Shown here piece by piece: positions 36,205 through 48,313 of a DNA stretch of 64,000 nucleotides (position 1 is the stretch's first letter; each line of letters starts with the position of its first letter). The notes beneath the pieces were generated by a model. It was not told the DNA's origin and made no database searches. It saw only the letters and a program-made list of their open reading frames with translations. Source of the stretch: Paraspadella gotoi (Eukaryota > Chaetognatha); the NCBI GenBank assembly GCA_051294375.1, contig CM119266.1, positions 4,772,573 through 4,836,572 on the forward strand, given 5' to 3'. Made by a program: the position numbers and the translations under genes.

Positions 36205-37473
36205 TTTCTCGGTAAATGACTCTCACTCTTGAAAAAAAAGCGTAACAGTTGGCGGAAAAGTCTTAGCTAGGGATTTTACGAAGCGAGACGATGGCTCTCT
36301 CTCACTCTCAACTTTTCCATCTCCCTCTCTCTCTCCCTCACTTCCTCCCTCCCAATCTTTTAAAGTTTTCTCAGCCACTTTCCTTACGATTTCTTTAGAA
36401 AAACTAAATTAGGGATAGAGACGTCGAAAAAGGACGTCTAATTAAGATTTCAAAAGAGTTAAAAACTTTGGTGAGGAAGTTCTGAGTTCTAGTTCTCACA
36501 AAAAACAGATGACAGACTAACAGTAAATGTGACTGACAATGTTGACATAATTTGTTTTTGGTTGAAGAATGCTCTCTCTCTCTTTCTTTCTCTCCCTCTC
36601 ACCCAAAACTAAGAGAACCATGACGTAAACGAACGAGGCGACGAATTCCGTCTTCCCGATGTCGCAGACGTTGACGACCAGTTGGTGGTGCTGCTCCGCC
36701 GCTCCGTCCGCGGCCTCGCCCTCCAGCGTCGAATTCTGCAGGTGCACTCTGTACCGGAGCAGCGGCCGCGGCGTCTGAATCCACTGCTGCAGATCGAGGG
36801 CGAGCTGCAGGGCGACGATGAAGGACAGCAGCAGCCAGTGGAGGCAGGAGAGGGGCACGTGGGTAGGGATGGCGTCTGGAAAGAGAGGGGTAGGGGTAGG
36901 GGGTGGGGTAAGTCAGGATTACAGGAGTTTAAGTGAATATATAGAGATATACTACGAATTATAAATATAATAATTGATCTTATTTATTAATAAATAAGCC
37001 CAAGACATAGGGGATTAATTTACTGGTTTTAAAGTTTGTGGGGATTGTGAAATATAACTATTTTGTAAGAACGAGTTCTTTAGAAATTATAGCCAGTCCA
37101 GTGTTCAAATTCGGAATAATTCCTATATTGGTTGTATCAAATTTTATAATTTACATCCAACACTAAAATTCTATCAGATAAATGTAGTATGGTGATTGGT
37201 TAAACTAGTGATCTTGTAAAGAAAAAAAAGGTTGAGCGGAAATCTTATCGGGTCATAAAACCTTATTGGGTCAGGCTGTGAAAAAGGGAAGTTAAAGGTG
37301 AAGGGATCTTAGAAGTGAAGGTTGATCGGTGGTTGGCAGAATGTGAGGAGGGAAGAGTGTGAAGTAAGTAAGAAGTGAGAAGATGTGTGAACGAGAAATA
37401 AAATGAAATCGGACGCGCACGAGTTGAGATGGAAAAGGAAAATGGAGATTTAAAAAAAGAGAAAACGGACTTG

Positions 37474-37515
<42 letters not shown>

Positions 37516-38390
37516 CACCCCAGCGGAAGGGACAGAGTACATTTGAAGTGGAGGGGGCGTGGAAGATAATCCCGTCGGTTTTGAATTCTCAATTTTTAGA
37601 GACGAAGGAAAGTTATTTCTTTTTCTTTTTTTTTTTACATAAAAAAAAATTCTTCTGTATCGGGATCTGAATGTGGAGGAAGAAAAAAAAATTGTGGTTG
37701 GAAGGAAATTGGAACAGAATCCATTCCATTCTTTTTTCTTTCCTCTCGCTCTCTATTTTTCTTTTCTTTATTTCTTTATTTTATCCCGCGTTTCCTTATG
37801 CCTATTCTTATCTCCCTATTTATATTCTATTCTATTTTATTTTATTCTATTCTTATCTCACTATTTCTACTTTCCTTCCACCGATACAGTATCTTAATCG
37901 CTTCTACAACCACGCCCCCATGCAAACGCCCACACATCTACCACGCCCCCACACAATCGCCCACACATCAACTACGCCCCCACACAAAAGCCCACACGTC
38001 AACCACGATTCCCTCTCATCGGGCTTCACTTTCCTCCCTCCACACCCCGCCGCAGTCCCCGTGTCCTGAGGCAGTTAAACTTACTCGGGTGAGTTATTTC
38101 GATTCCAAATGGGTTTTATTTCTCGCGTTATCATCGCGAATTTTCCAGAGTAAAATTTCTTGTCTCGGACCCGAAAAGATAAAAACCTCCAACGGCCAAA
38201 AAAAAAGAGGAGGGGGGAGAAGTTGCTTAAAGATGGCGGCGTGGAGGGGGGGTTAGAGGTTAAAGGGTCTTTCATGGGAGGTAATGTCTGGGGCGACCCA
38301 GGGGGCAGGGGGGCAAAGCCGCGGGGGTTGAGGTTACCCTCTAGAAACGCGCGCGTGCCGATTTCTTGGCGAGAGAGAGAGATGAAAACG

Positions 38391-38467
<77 letters not shown>

Positions 38468-39461
38468 GTTTCGGTTTTGTCTCTGCGAGGTTTTTAATCT
38501 TTTTCCCTTTTCTATTTCCAGGGAAAAGTTGTTCCACAGACGGAAACTCGGGAATGAGAGAAAGTAAGTTAGGAAAGAAGGTTTTCCTCAGAAAGAGAGA
38601 GAGAGAGAGAAAGAAAGAAAGAAAACGAATTCTGCTTGGAGTTTAGAGGAGAGAGCGAAATCGCGTAACTAATTTTAACGATGAAACTCGTTACGATGGA
38701 TTGAAAATATGATTTCGGAGATCGTGATGAATGAGATCTGTGAGCGGGAGTGATTATTGGATTTTTTTCTCACACATTGGAAAATTCAGCGGGGTAATTA
38801 TAAAATAAAATTGGGAATAATTACTATTTTATTTTGGTCATAATATCATAGGTTGAAAAAGTCAAATCTTCCCTTCTGCTTCTGGGTATTTGGAGTATTA
38901 AAACAAATTAGGTAATTTGGAATATCTTATATTTTAATTATTAAACCTAAAGATTAATTTAAAGTCAACAAAAGATCATATAAAGCGAAATAAGAAAGTG
39001 CATGAAAGAAAAAAAAACACGAATATAAACAAACAGAAAATATAAACAAAAAAACAAACTAGCAAATGATAACATTTGAAAACAAACAAGAAAAACAAAC
39101 AAAACCAAACCTTACCCTCAACATTCTCAATCGTACTTACCTTCATCCAATTCGCCGACGTCTTCGTATCCACCACCACTCCTACCACTTCCGCCTCCAC
39201 CACCGACGCGCCACTCCACCCTCTCCCCCGCAGCCTTCAGCCGCGTCCGCAGCGCAGCGGCGCGGACGAGCAGCGTCCCGAAGCAAAGAGCGTACGGAAC
39301 GCTGGGCGCCATCATGCGGAGCCCGCAGCCGCCGCCCGACGCGGCGAAGCAGTAAGGGAGAGGCGAGGCGAAGAGGAAGAGGGCGGCGGCGAGGGTGGCG
39401 CCCGACACTGAGCGGGCGGCGGCGGTGCCCGATCCGGAGAGGGCCTTGATGGAAACGTGTA
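28974..39461 (-). CDS. Class C-like seven-TM receptor (possibly bride-of-sevenless-like): TM2-TM6 and cytosolic tail
   Basis: Eight minus-strand exons, all flanked by phase-1 introns until the tail: 39141-39461 (TM2-TM3), 36603-36875 (TM4-TM5 start), 35145-35447 (end of TM5, third inner loop, TM6), 32419-32463, 31931-32032, 31575-31835, 30302-30637 and 28974-29488 with the stop. TM2 reads ATLAAALFLFASPLPY, TM3 APSVPYALCFGTLLVRAA, TM4 LSCLHWLLLSFIVALQLAL, TM5 FVASFVYVMVLLVLG, TM6 LLATFCIAAALWIAWLV. The tail holds GQSG repeats (30302-30637) and about nine FRESSGA-type repeats, then a Pro run. The SVPYALCFGTLLVR block and layout resemble class C GPCRs, bride-of-sevenless type in particular; I cannot settle the subfamily. 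TM7 was not found between 32464 and 35144. TM1 and the ectodomain lie elsewhere in the window in conflicting orientation. Confidence 0.75.
29210..29460 (-). repeat. Coding 21-24-bp tandem repeat (FRESSGA) in receptor tail
   Basis: About ten in-frame copies of a unit with 'gactcgcgaaaggc' on the plus strand code FRESSGA, FRDSSGA and YRESSGA variants. Unit lengths are multiples of three, so copy-number changes would keep the frame. Confidence 0.85.
29550..29765 (+). mobile_element. tRNA-derived SINE in the last receptor intron
   Basis: A box-like TGGCTCAACAGG at 29589-29600 and B box-like GGTTCAATCC at 29632-29641 have tRNA-gene spacing and form an internal RNA polymerase III promoter. A tRNA-unrelated body follows to 'ccgttgccataaggaaagg'. 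Related tail fragments recur at 30687-30742 and near 34555-34600. It lies just upstream (in gene orientation) of the last exon's acceptor. Confidence 0.65.
32470..32658. repeat. 36-bp minisatellite, five copies
   Basis: Unit 'gaggagtgagggaggtatag' followed by 'taactctcgttaagg'. It is open on the minus strand as the 12-residue unit NESYYTSLTPPL, but in a different frame from the adjoining 45-bp exon at 32419-32463, whose acceptor lies 7 bp away. I treat it as intronic. Confidence 0.85.
33650..34260. repeat. Degenerate 15-30-bp minisatellite 'aaaccccatcccggcg'
   Basis: About 600 bp of imperfect units such as 'ggagaaccccatcccggcga' and 'aaacccattatggtaaac'. Minus-strand frames read as MGFAGMGF-type repeats through composition. 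The array occupies the interval where the missing TM7 exon of the receptor should lie. Confidence 0.8.
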
Positions 39462-40039
39462 CTGGGGAGGGTGGGGCGAAATGTGGTCAGTTTAGCGGTT
39501 GGTAATAAGGAGGGAGACTCTCTTCAGTAGGGCTGGGCTTTGGGGTTGCGGCAAAAGCGGGCCATATGGGGTTGGGGCCTTGCGGCGGGCGGGGGAGGGG
39601 CGGCCTTCAAGGTCAAAAGGTCAAAGAAGATCAAGAGAAAAGAAATTTTTTTTTGTTGCAGAAAAAAAAATGAGATTAAAGGCGAAAATCACGTCGGTCA
39701 TTGGAGGATGAAAAAATGCAATAGGGTCTCTCTCTTCTCTCTCTCTCGCTCCATTCAACGCCGCCCAGTCGGAAATGGCGCCATGTTTAATATGTACTTT
39801 TTTTCCGTGAAAGAGGGGGGGACCGGCGCTTTGGGGGTATAGAAGGGGGACCGGATACCCGGTTGGGGGGGTCGGGGCGGGGGAAGAGGATTCCGGGCTC
39901 CTTTAGATTCATGGGAAAGAGGTCGTCTTAGTTTAAAAAAAAAGAGGAAAAAAAAATGTGACTGAGATTCAATGAAAGAGAAGTTTTTTTTTCACCAATT
40001 ATCGACTTATTTTTTTTCCTCTCTTGGAATATTTGTACT
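35006..40039. repeat. 5-kb unit, copy A (frames intact)
   Basis: Repeated at 56473-61463 and, truncated by the window end, 62327-64000, all in the same orientation. It contains the receptor exons for TM2-TM6 on the minus strand. Identity is very high apart from scattered 1-2 bp indels, many in homopolymers and (CT)n runs. The left edge shares 'cttctaatcttgtatc' and the right edge 'tgtact' with copy A'. Confidence 0.95.
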
Positions 40040-41443
40040 ATATTAACATTTCACATCCCACTGCGACCGCCTCCCCTCTCCCCTCCCCTCCTCTCCCCCC
40101 CTCACCCATCTTCGGGTTTCATCGGCCTCCATTTTCTTTCTCGAGGACGCGTCATCAGAAAATCTGACCAGAGGTTCGCGTCTTTAAGCTCCTCTGGTTC
40201 AATCCAATTTTTGACCTTTCGCGCGATTCCTCGACAGCCCTTTTTTTTTTCACTTTACCCACCTCCCCCCCTCACCCCTCCCTAAAGCCCCCCCTTCCTC
40301 TGGATGGGCTTTTGTCCGCCCTTACCTTTTAACCGCGCTCATTTCCTCGACGTAACGAGGACCGTAATGTTTTCACATCCCTCCAATTTCCATTTAGACA
40401 AACCGACGTTTACCCTTCCTTTCACGCAGAGTTCGAAGGCGCGCCCACTTCGTCCTCCTCCCTTTCCTGCCTCTTCCACATCTGTGACGATGACACTTTC
40501 AAAATTCTATTCTAATGAAAAGTACTTCTATCTAATTTTGCATATTGTAGTATTTTAACAGAATTATTTATTTTCACAATTTATGTCAACCCACGATTTT
40601 TAAAAATTGGGGGAATTAATTGGGACCCCCAACAAAAAAACTAATGAATATATATCCTATTTTTCTACAGAAATTACGCTACGTAAACTTGCGACGTGGT
40701 GAGCCGTTTCAACGAAACCAAAAAAGTTCATTTACGTACGTCGAAACGTCAAAAAACATACTTCTATTCAACTCCGCGAAGAAGAATTAAATGAACTGCA
40801 TTTGTTGAACCTCAAAGGATAACAAAACACAATTCTGCGATAAAACAGAATTAAATAACTTAAGATGAACTTTGACAAAGAATTTTTGACAAGGATGCGT
40901 TTTCCCTTTGCCCTTTCAACTGCACGAACGAAAGCCCGATTTAAAAAATATCAAATCGACGACGCGAAATAAAAAAGGAATTTCGGAGGCGAACAACGAC
41001 TTTCGCTTCTTTATAGCGTCTTCGAAGAATAAAGAAAGGGACAAAAAAATTAAGGAAGGATTAAGAGAATAAGGAAGATTAAAAAGGGAGGATAGGAATA
41101 AGGAATAAAAAATGGTTTTTCTCGAAATCCGTCGTCGCAATCTCATTAACGAAATCTTCGTTCGACCTTCGATCGATCCAGACCGCCGCAGCCGCAGCCG
41201 CCCGCAGCCGCCGCAGCCGCCGTCCCCTCAGATAACGCCGCCACGCCCGGACTACGATAAACGCCGCCGGGCGGACCTAGACGTGGATATATTCGCGCCT
41301 TCCTTCGCACCCAAAAAATCGATTTTTCCTCTTCATCCTCCTCCTCTTCCCTCCTCCTCCTCCTCTCGTTACGCGCGCCCTCTGTGTAAACGACCCCGGA
41401 AAATTCGGGCATCGCGATTCGTCGTCTACGTCTACGTCGTCGT

Positions 41444-41474
<31 letters not shown>

Positions 41475-43659
41475 AGACGCCCCGCTGCCAATTGCAACGG
41501 ATTGCGGCGGCCGTGCTTCGAGCGTCGAGGTCGGCAAAGCGGCGTTTCCGGGCCCCACTGATAGAAGTAGAGAAACGGGCGTCGAATTGACGCCGCTTTG
41601 GACTCTAGGATCGACGGATCGATCAAAAACCCGGCATCGTCGGCGAGAGGATCGAGTCGGAAAAAGTAGAGAGAGAGACGCGATGAAAAAAAGAAGAGCA
41701 GAGAGACGAAAACGAATGGTCGACTATGAAAAGGAAAGCGGCGACGGATAGAGAAGAAAAAAAACCAGCGGAGCAAGTATTGGCAGCATCAAGCAGCCGC
41801 AGCAAACTGAAAACGGGCAGCAGTGACAGGAGGCGACGCGGAAAGCAGCAGCAGCAGCATCAGCGAACGTCCCCCGGGAGGAAAACGCGCTGTCTTCGAC
41901 GGAGGAAAGAAAAAAACTGTTTCCTTCGGAGAGAAACTGTCATCGGTCGTCGTCATCATCGTCGGTCGTCATCACATCGTCGACGTCGCCTCTTTTTCAT
42001 CTCGAGGGCGAAGTTTACTTGCGATCGTCTTCGGCGACACGCGGCGTCAACCGCGACGACGCCGCTCCGGACACGCCCATTCGGCCAACGAGACCGAACA
42101 CGGTGCCTCGCCCCGGGACAGAGGCTGGAGACGGACGAGAGGCGCGCCTAAGACGGACCCGTGGAAAGAGAGGCCCGGTTCAGAGAGAGAGTCGGAAGAC
42201 GGAAGAAGGGGAAATTGCTGGGATCTCGGGTCGCGGGTTCGAGACCCAACGGGTCGTCCAAGTCTTTTATCAAAAAACCGACGACGAATGGAGAAATCGC
42301 GGTACGTTTGGTGGACGGCGGAGAGGAGGGCGAGGATGGAGAAGTGAGTGTTTGGGGTGTGGAAAGGAGTGTTGGCGGAGGTGGGCTTTGAGTGTTGGTC
42401 TGGGGTGTGGAAAAGAGTGTGGTGGAGTGTGGGTGAAAAAGAGTTTAAGTATGAGTGGAGAGTTGAGGTTGTGGGGTGAGCATAGGGAGAGGGGTCAAGT
42501 GGTGAGGGCGAGTGAAGTGAAGTGGGTAATTGTGTGCGGTGATACGTGTGGGCAGTGAGTTGGTTGAGGTGCGTGGGTTGGTTTTTTCGGTGTACGGTCT
42601 GCTGTGGCGTAGAGTACGGCTGTACTTAGTACATATTTGGAGAGAAAGCACTTAAAGATGATTCTCTGCCACAAAATGAAACCTTTGGCAAAAGGGAGAG
42701 GGAGAGAGGCGAGAGAGAGAGAGAGAGAGAAGAGAGGGAGAAAGAGAGAGAGAGAGAGAGGAGAGGAGAGAGAGAGAGAGAGAGAAGAGAGAGGAGAAAG
42801 AGAGACGAGAGAGAAGAGAGAGAAGAGAGAGAGCGCAGAGCAGAAGCGATAGATTTTATCGACGCCAAGGTCGAAAGGTTTTAACTTTTTTCGTCTCATT
42901 TGAGTTTGAAGAAAATTTTTATCTTTATTCGCTGTTTAAGACTCTTTTCCTTATCTTTAAAGTCTTAGAAGAAACCCATGCCTTTCTTTTGAATAAAAAG
43001 TAAATAAAGTAAATAAGTGTAAATAAATAAATAAATAAATAACCCAGATATTTCTCCCAGATATTTCTCCCAGCATTTTTTTCCGGTGAAAAGGTGACGT
43101 CAAAAAGCGTGAAATTGCGATTTAAGTCAACTATCAAAGTCAAACTCCTTTTCACACTTATTTCCCCACCAAGAAAAAAGCCGAAAAAATACTAAAGTCA
43201 ATTTATAAAATACTTTTTAGAGATATTGGAATTCGAAACGGATAAAAAAAAATATCCTTTCAGAATAGGGAGACATAAAAAAGAATAAAGTTGATGATAT
43301 ATGCTTTTTTTATGTGCAAAGAGTAAATTATCCTTAAGATATATCCGCCTCGAAAAAAAGGGAATTTGCCGACTATAAAAATTAAGGCGGAGAGATAAGA
43401 TAGATAAAAAGCACTGCTGCTTCTTCCAACGCGGTTGTTTGGCGTCTAAAAGAAGCAAGGAGAGGAATCAGGAGGGAGCGATATAAACGAAAGGGAGAAG
43501 AGGAGCGATGATAAACGAAGAGGGAATAGATGAAGCGAGAGGGAACGAGGAGAGAGCGAGAGAGATCGAGACGAGAGGAGAGATCAAAAGAGACCGCAAA
43601 GCTATTTTCTTCTAAACTTTTCCTTCTCCCCTTCTTCCTCTTTCCCCACCCCCCTTCAG
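40040..43659 (+). other. GC-rich region with coding-like segments, possible first receptor exon(s)
   Basis: Between about 41150 and 42343 the plus strand is GC-rich and open in changing frames (SERPPGGKRAVFDGGKKK; SSKSFIKKPTTNGEIAVRL ending at a GTGAGT donor at 42344). No single frame runs throughout, so either indels break it or it is partly 5' UTR. It could be the start of the receptor gene whose ectodomain exons follow. 42637-42852 is GA-rich low complexity and 42900-43650 is AT-rich with no gene seen. Confidence 0.3.
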
Positions 43660-46600
43660 TCACGAAGACACGCCTCCCCCACTCCTTGCCTCCCCGCCCA
43701 CTTCATTCCTCCATCTCCCCCCAAACCTCCATCCGGTCTCCTCGTCTATCGCCTCCCCCCCTCCCCCCTCCTCCTCCTCTTCCCTCTCCCTCGTCTCTCT
43801 CGCATCTCCTCGGTCTTCTCTCATCAACCGGCGCCGATTTTCCGGAATCTCTCTCCGTCAATGCGTCGTCCGGCTCTCTTCTCGGGTCGTCGACTTTTCG
43901 GGAGTCGTGGACGAACGTCGAGTCGGTTGCTGCCGATTTTATCGCCTTTGTCCATCGATGCGAATCCGGATTGCGTCGGCGGTGTTTAGAGGAAGAGCTC
44001 CTTGACTTCTTATCCTTTCGTCCGGTGGAGCTCGATGCTGGAGCAGCTTGGAGCGGGCGATGGGTCGACGGGAGACGCTGTAGAGACGGAGACACACCCA
44101 CCTTTCGCCGGCCCGACCCCTCATCCGACCGCATCAAATTCCTCCGCCGCCCGGACGACGCCTCAGCCGCTGCCGAACGCGTCCCGTCGCCGCACGACCG
44201 CCCCCCACCCACTCGCCGCTCGGCTTTGAAGGATCTCCGCGTCCCGGACTGGAACCGCTCGTCAATCACGCCAAAGTTATCGCCGAAGAGACTTGGAACT
44301 TCTCGAGTGGGGCCGATTCGTCGTCCTTCGTTCCGACGACGTCATAACCGCGCACTCAATTCTCTCCTCGGCGCCAGCGTCGCCGCCAAGATGGCGGAAG
44401 GAGGAGACGTTCCGACGCCTCTGCGTCGACGTCAGGAATTCGGCGCCGGCGTCGCGACGCGACTGGGAGGCGCGCCGGTCGAGACTGGACGACGGTCTTA
44501 CGCAGGCCACGCCTTCGGTATGGCGCCGATGAACGCCGGTTTCGACAGAGCGGCGTTCGTGGAATCCCTCTATCGCGCCGGAAGACCACAGAGGAGTCTT
44601 CTTTTGTGAACGAATCGATTTCGAAGAGTTTTTTCCATCTCGCCGATAGGCGGATGAAGGAGAGAAACGAAACCGAAGATCGTGTCTTTCTTCGTCATCT
44701 AGACTTTTCTCAACTCGATCGTCACCGCCGCAGTGGCGAAAGCGGGAGCTCGGCGTCGGCTGCGGCATTCGCTGCTTCGTGCCGACCGAATTTCGAGTTT
44801 GGAACGAAGTTAGGGAATATTTGGACGAGAGGCTGAGAGAAGAGAGAAGTGCGCAGGGGGTCAAGGTGGAGTTTAATGTAAAGGGAGGGTTGGTTATCTG
44901 ACCTAATATTATTATATGACCAAATATTTATTTGATAATTACAAATTACGCAATTAGTGGTAGAGTTGAGGCCAAGGCATCGTCTTTATACGTTGACGTT
45001 TATTTGAGTAAATTTTGGAAACTTTCTTCAAAAAAGGCATATAATATATATAAGAAATAAAATCTAAACTCCACAATATGTAAATTAGAATTAAGTGTTT
45101 ATCTTTTCTAACCAAATCTATTACGATCCAGATAAAAAACAAATCATAGAACGTAATACATAACTCTTATAGAGTATAATATTTTTTTTATTTTTATCAA
45201 TACTTTTTGGCCGATGAAAAACTGGAAAGTATAATCTGCTACATTTCTTTAAAATTCCAGACCAAACATTCCGAGAATTGCAACAACAAAGCTATCAATT
45301 CACAATAAACGATTCCGAATACCGCGTTTCACCTTTAAAAATCAATTCAAGACGCTTTAATCTCATTTTTAACCCCCCCCCTCTCTAAACCCTCTCTTCA
45401 AGGTTTTATAGGTATTTTCTGATTCTTATTCCTTTTTCCAATAACCCCCCCCCCCTCCCCCCATTCCTGCCAACCCCCGCGTCCGCCTGAAACGCATTTC
45501 CCCCGATATTCCATCATCGTCATGGCGAACATAATCGTTTGGCATCATCCATCCTTGTTGGTTCTTTTTTTTTTTTTTCAGGCGACAGGGAACGAGGCTA
45601 GCAGACGACGAACGATGACAACAGCGGAGACGGTGGCACGACGGAATGTAAACAAAAGGCGCGGGAAAAAATTTGCGTCGGATCTTGGTTCACGGAGGAG
45701 AAAGAAGCCAAAACGAGGAGGAAAGGTGATGGAGCAGAGTGAGTGAGGAGGGATGAGAGGGCTAGTTAAAAAAGACAAGGAGAAGAAAGTAAAATTGATT
45801 GCATTAAAAGCTGCAGGGTTTGCTATCTTTTGAAAAAAAAGCCCAGGTTTAAATAAAATTTTTAAAATCAGGAAACGGATATTGCGAATAATCTTACCCG
45901 ATTTATTGAATAAGGAAAGCCTAGAACTAACTAGGCTTCGTTCGCGAATGAAAAAAAATAAATTAAAAAATGGAGACGTTAACCAAATAGAGTGTCAAAG
46001 TCAGGCAATGCGATAACATATTATACTTGGGAGTGCCAATTTTATTATAAAAAGGAGGAAATGTTAAAGAAACAAAGCCAGAGGGCGCGAGGGTTAATTA
46101 AAAATCGAAAGGCGGACAAAAGAACAGTCAACGAAAAAGAAAACCTTTTAAGTTCGATCGAGGCTTTTTTTAAAAAAAAACTTCGGAGGATCAGACGAGA
46201 AGATTGGTCGTCCAGCGGAAGAGAGAGTAATGAATCGGAAAAGAGGGGAGAGAGCAGGGGGAGAGAGAGAGGGAAAAAAGGAGGGAGAGAGAGTGGAGAA
46301 AAGGAAAAAGAAGTATAAGGGAAGGGAGAGAGAGGGAGGAGAAGAACGAGCGATAATGATGATAAGAACACGAAAACAAAGACTTTGTCAAGACCGACAG
46401 AATTAATTCGACATCTTTTTTACTGCTAAATTGACATGGAAACTGCCTCTTCTCTCTTTTGCACAGACACACACCATCACACACTCACTCGCTCTCTCTC
46501 TCTCTCTCCTCTCCTCTCTCTCTTCTCTCTGCTGCTCTCTCTCTCTTCTCTAAATTTTGTATTTGAAGTACAGATCGGAACCAGTAAAGAAGAGAGTCAA

Positions 46601-48282
46601 GGAGGTCGATTTTAAAAACGTAGGGCCAAACTAAGGTTCGAGTTTAAAATTATGAAAAAAAAAAGTTTAATTCTGAATTCAATTCTGGTATATTATTTTA
46701 TATGTATAAGTTCTTAGAATAGAAATAAACAGAATAAATTTAAAATGGATAGAGGAGGGAGTTGCAAAGCAAAGCTCACGAATCCTTAAATTGTACCCCC
46801 TCGGCAAAAATGAAGAAGGCAAGTTCCCATTTCGACCCAAAAAGGGTCACAGGCTAGGGTCCGCGCGTCAGTGATATAGGTGCAGGTTCAGGCTCAAGAT
46901 CAGGGTCAGGTACGAGAATCTAACCATAAATCGTTGACGGAACTCCTAGAGAGCGAGAGAGAGCGACCCCCTCCCCTCCTCCCGTCCGAGAGTCCGCGAC
47001 TCCTAAAAACCATTTAACTAAAAGCATTTATTACGTTTGCGTTTATTAATTATTATCATTAATAATATTATTATTATTTATCAACTGTCCCAAGTTAGGA
47101 ACCGAAATAAATTTACTTTAGTCACTTAAATTCATAAATGTCAGCCTACTTGTTTTCGATGCGACGAGATTGTTTTCCGCAGATCTATGTTTTGGAAAAA
47201 TTTGGGGTCTCTTTTAACCAAATAAAAATAATATATATTAAAAGAAAAACCTAGTACTTTTGTTATTACTATGCAATATCTTGTAACCGGAATAAAGGCC
47301 TTAAAATCACGAAGGCCAGTCAGGAAACAAGAAAAGCTTGTATAGCTTACAGCCTAGCTAGTTGATGAATATTTTTTAATTAATTTTAATCAATATATAA
47401 ATTAATTCCAACCTTTCATTAACTTTCACATGCCTACAGTTCTCCCGAGTCTCTACAAAGTCGACTGACGATCCACTCGATGATCGATCCCAACGTCGCC
47501 CTCACGCTCGAAAACGTGGAGGCGGAGATCGAGAGGCTCTGGAGGCGGTCGGACGCGACCTGCGAAGCGGAGCGTCCCGACGACGAGTTGGTAGGCGGAG
47601 GAAGCTGAAACGACTCGTCCCGAAGTTGAAGTTGAATACGCGGATTTCGAAGTCTCCGCGGAGAGTGGGATGATTGTATGATGATGATAGATAATTATGA
47701 TGATAAGAATGATGATATTGATTGAGGATGATAGATGATTGGTGATAAATCATCAGTATCTTTACGATCGGTCTGCGCTACGTCCCACGTTACGCACCGG
47801 GCAAGAATTCACAACTTACTTACGGAGTTTAACCTAATCTTCTCTCTCTTCTTTCTCTCTCGCTCTCTTCTTCTCACTTGAGACGTTTGCATTGCTTCCC
47901 TAGGCCCGAGGTCATGTTTCTTTCCAATTCATTATCTCTTTCCTATTCTTTATCCAAAGTGGTCATTAAGATTTTGTAAAAATAAAGCATAGTAACTCGA
48001 TCACTGCCACAAAGTTGTGCCAACGCACAAATGCACAATGTGCATGAAAACCTCAAAACCTCAAAATAAGATAAAGTGTCTTGCCAAAAACAAACTAATG
48101 GACTCGTTCGCCGCGGTTGAGTCGAGGTAAGCGAGTTAAGGTAATGAGCGAGAAAAGCGGAGAAAAGAGGATAGAGGAGAGAGAGAGATGAGAATAAGAG
48201 TCACGAGGCGATTGAATTGAGAATTAACGATCGGCCGCCAAAGCTTTGATTTAGATTAAGCCTTAATGGTGGAAAAGAGAGA

Positions 48283-48313
<31 letters not shown>

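Noticed and set aside
39066-39449. Plus-strand Arg/Pro-rich frames
   Set aside because: Antisense of the receptor TM2-3 exon, which has correct splice sites and phase on the minus strand.
41112-42558. Several overlapping Arg-rich frames as separate genes
   Set aside because: They are alternative frames of one GC-rich plus-strand region; only short stretches look protein-like.
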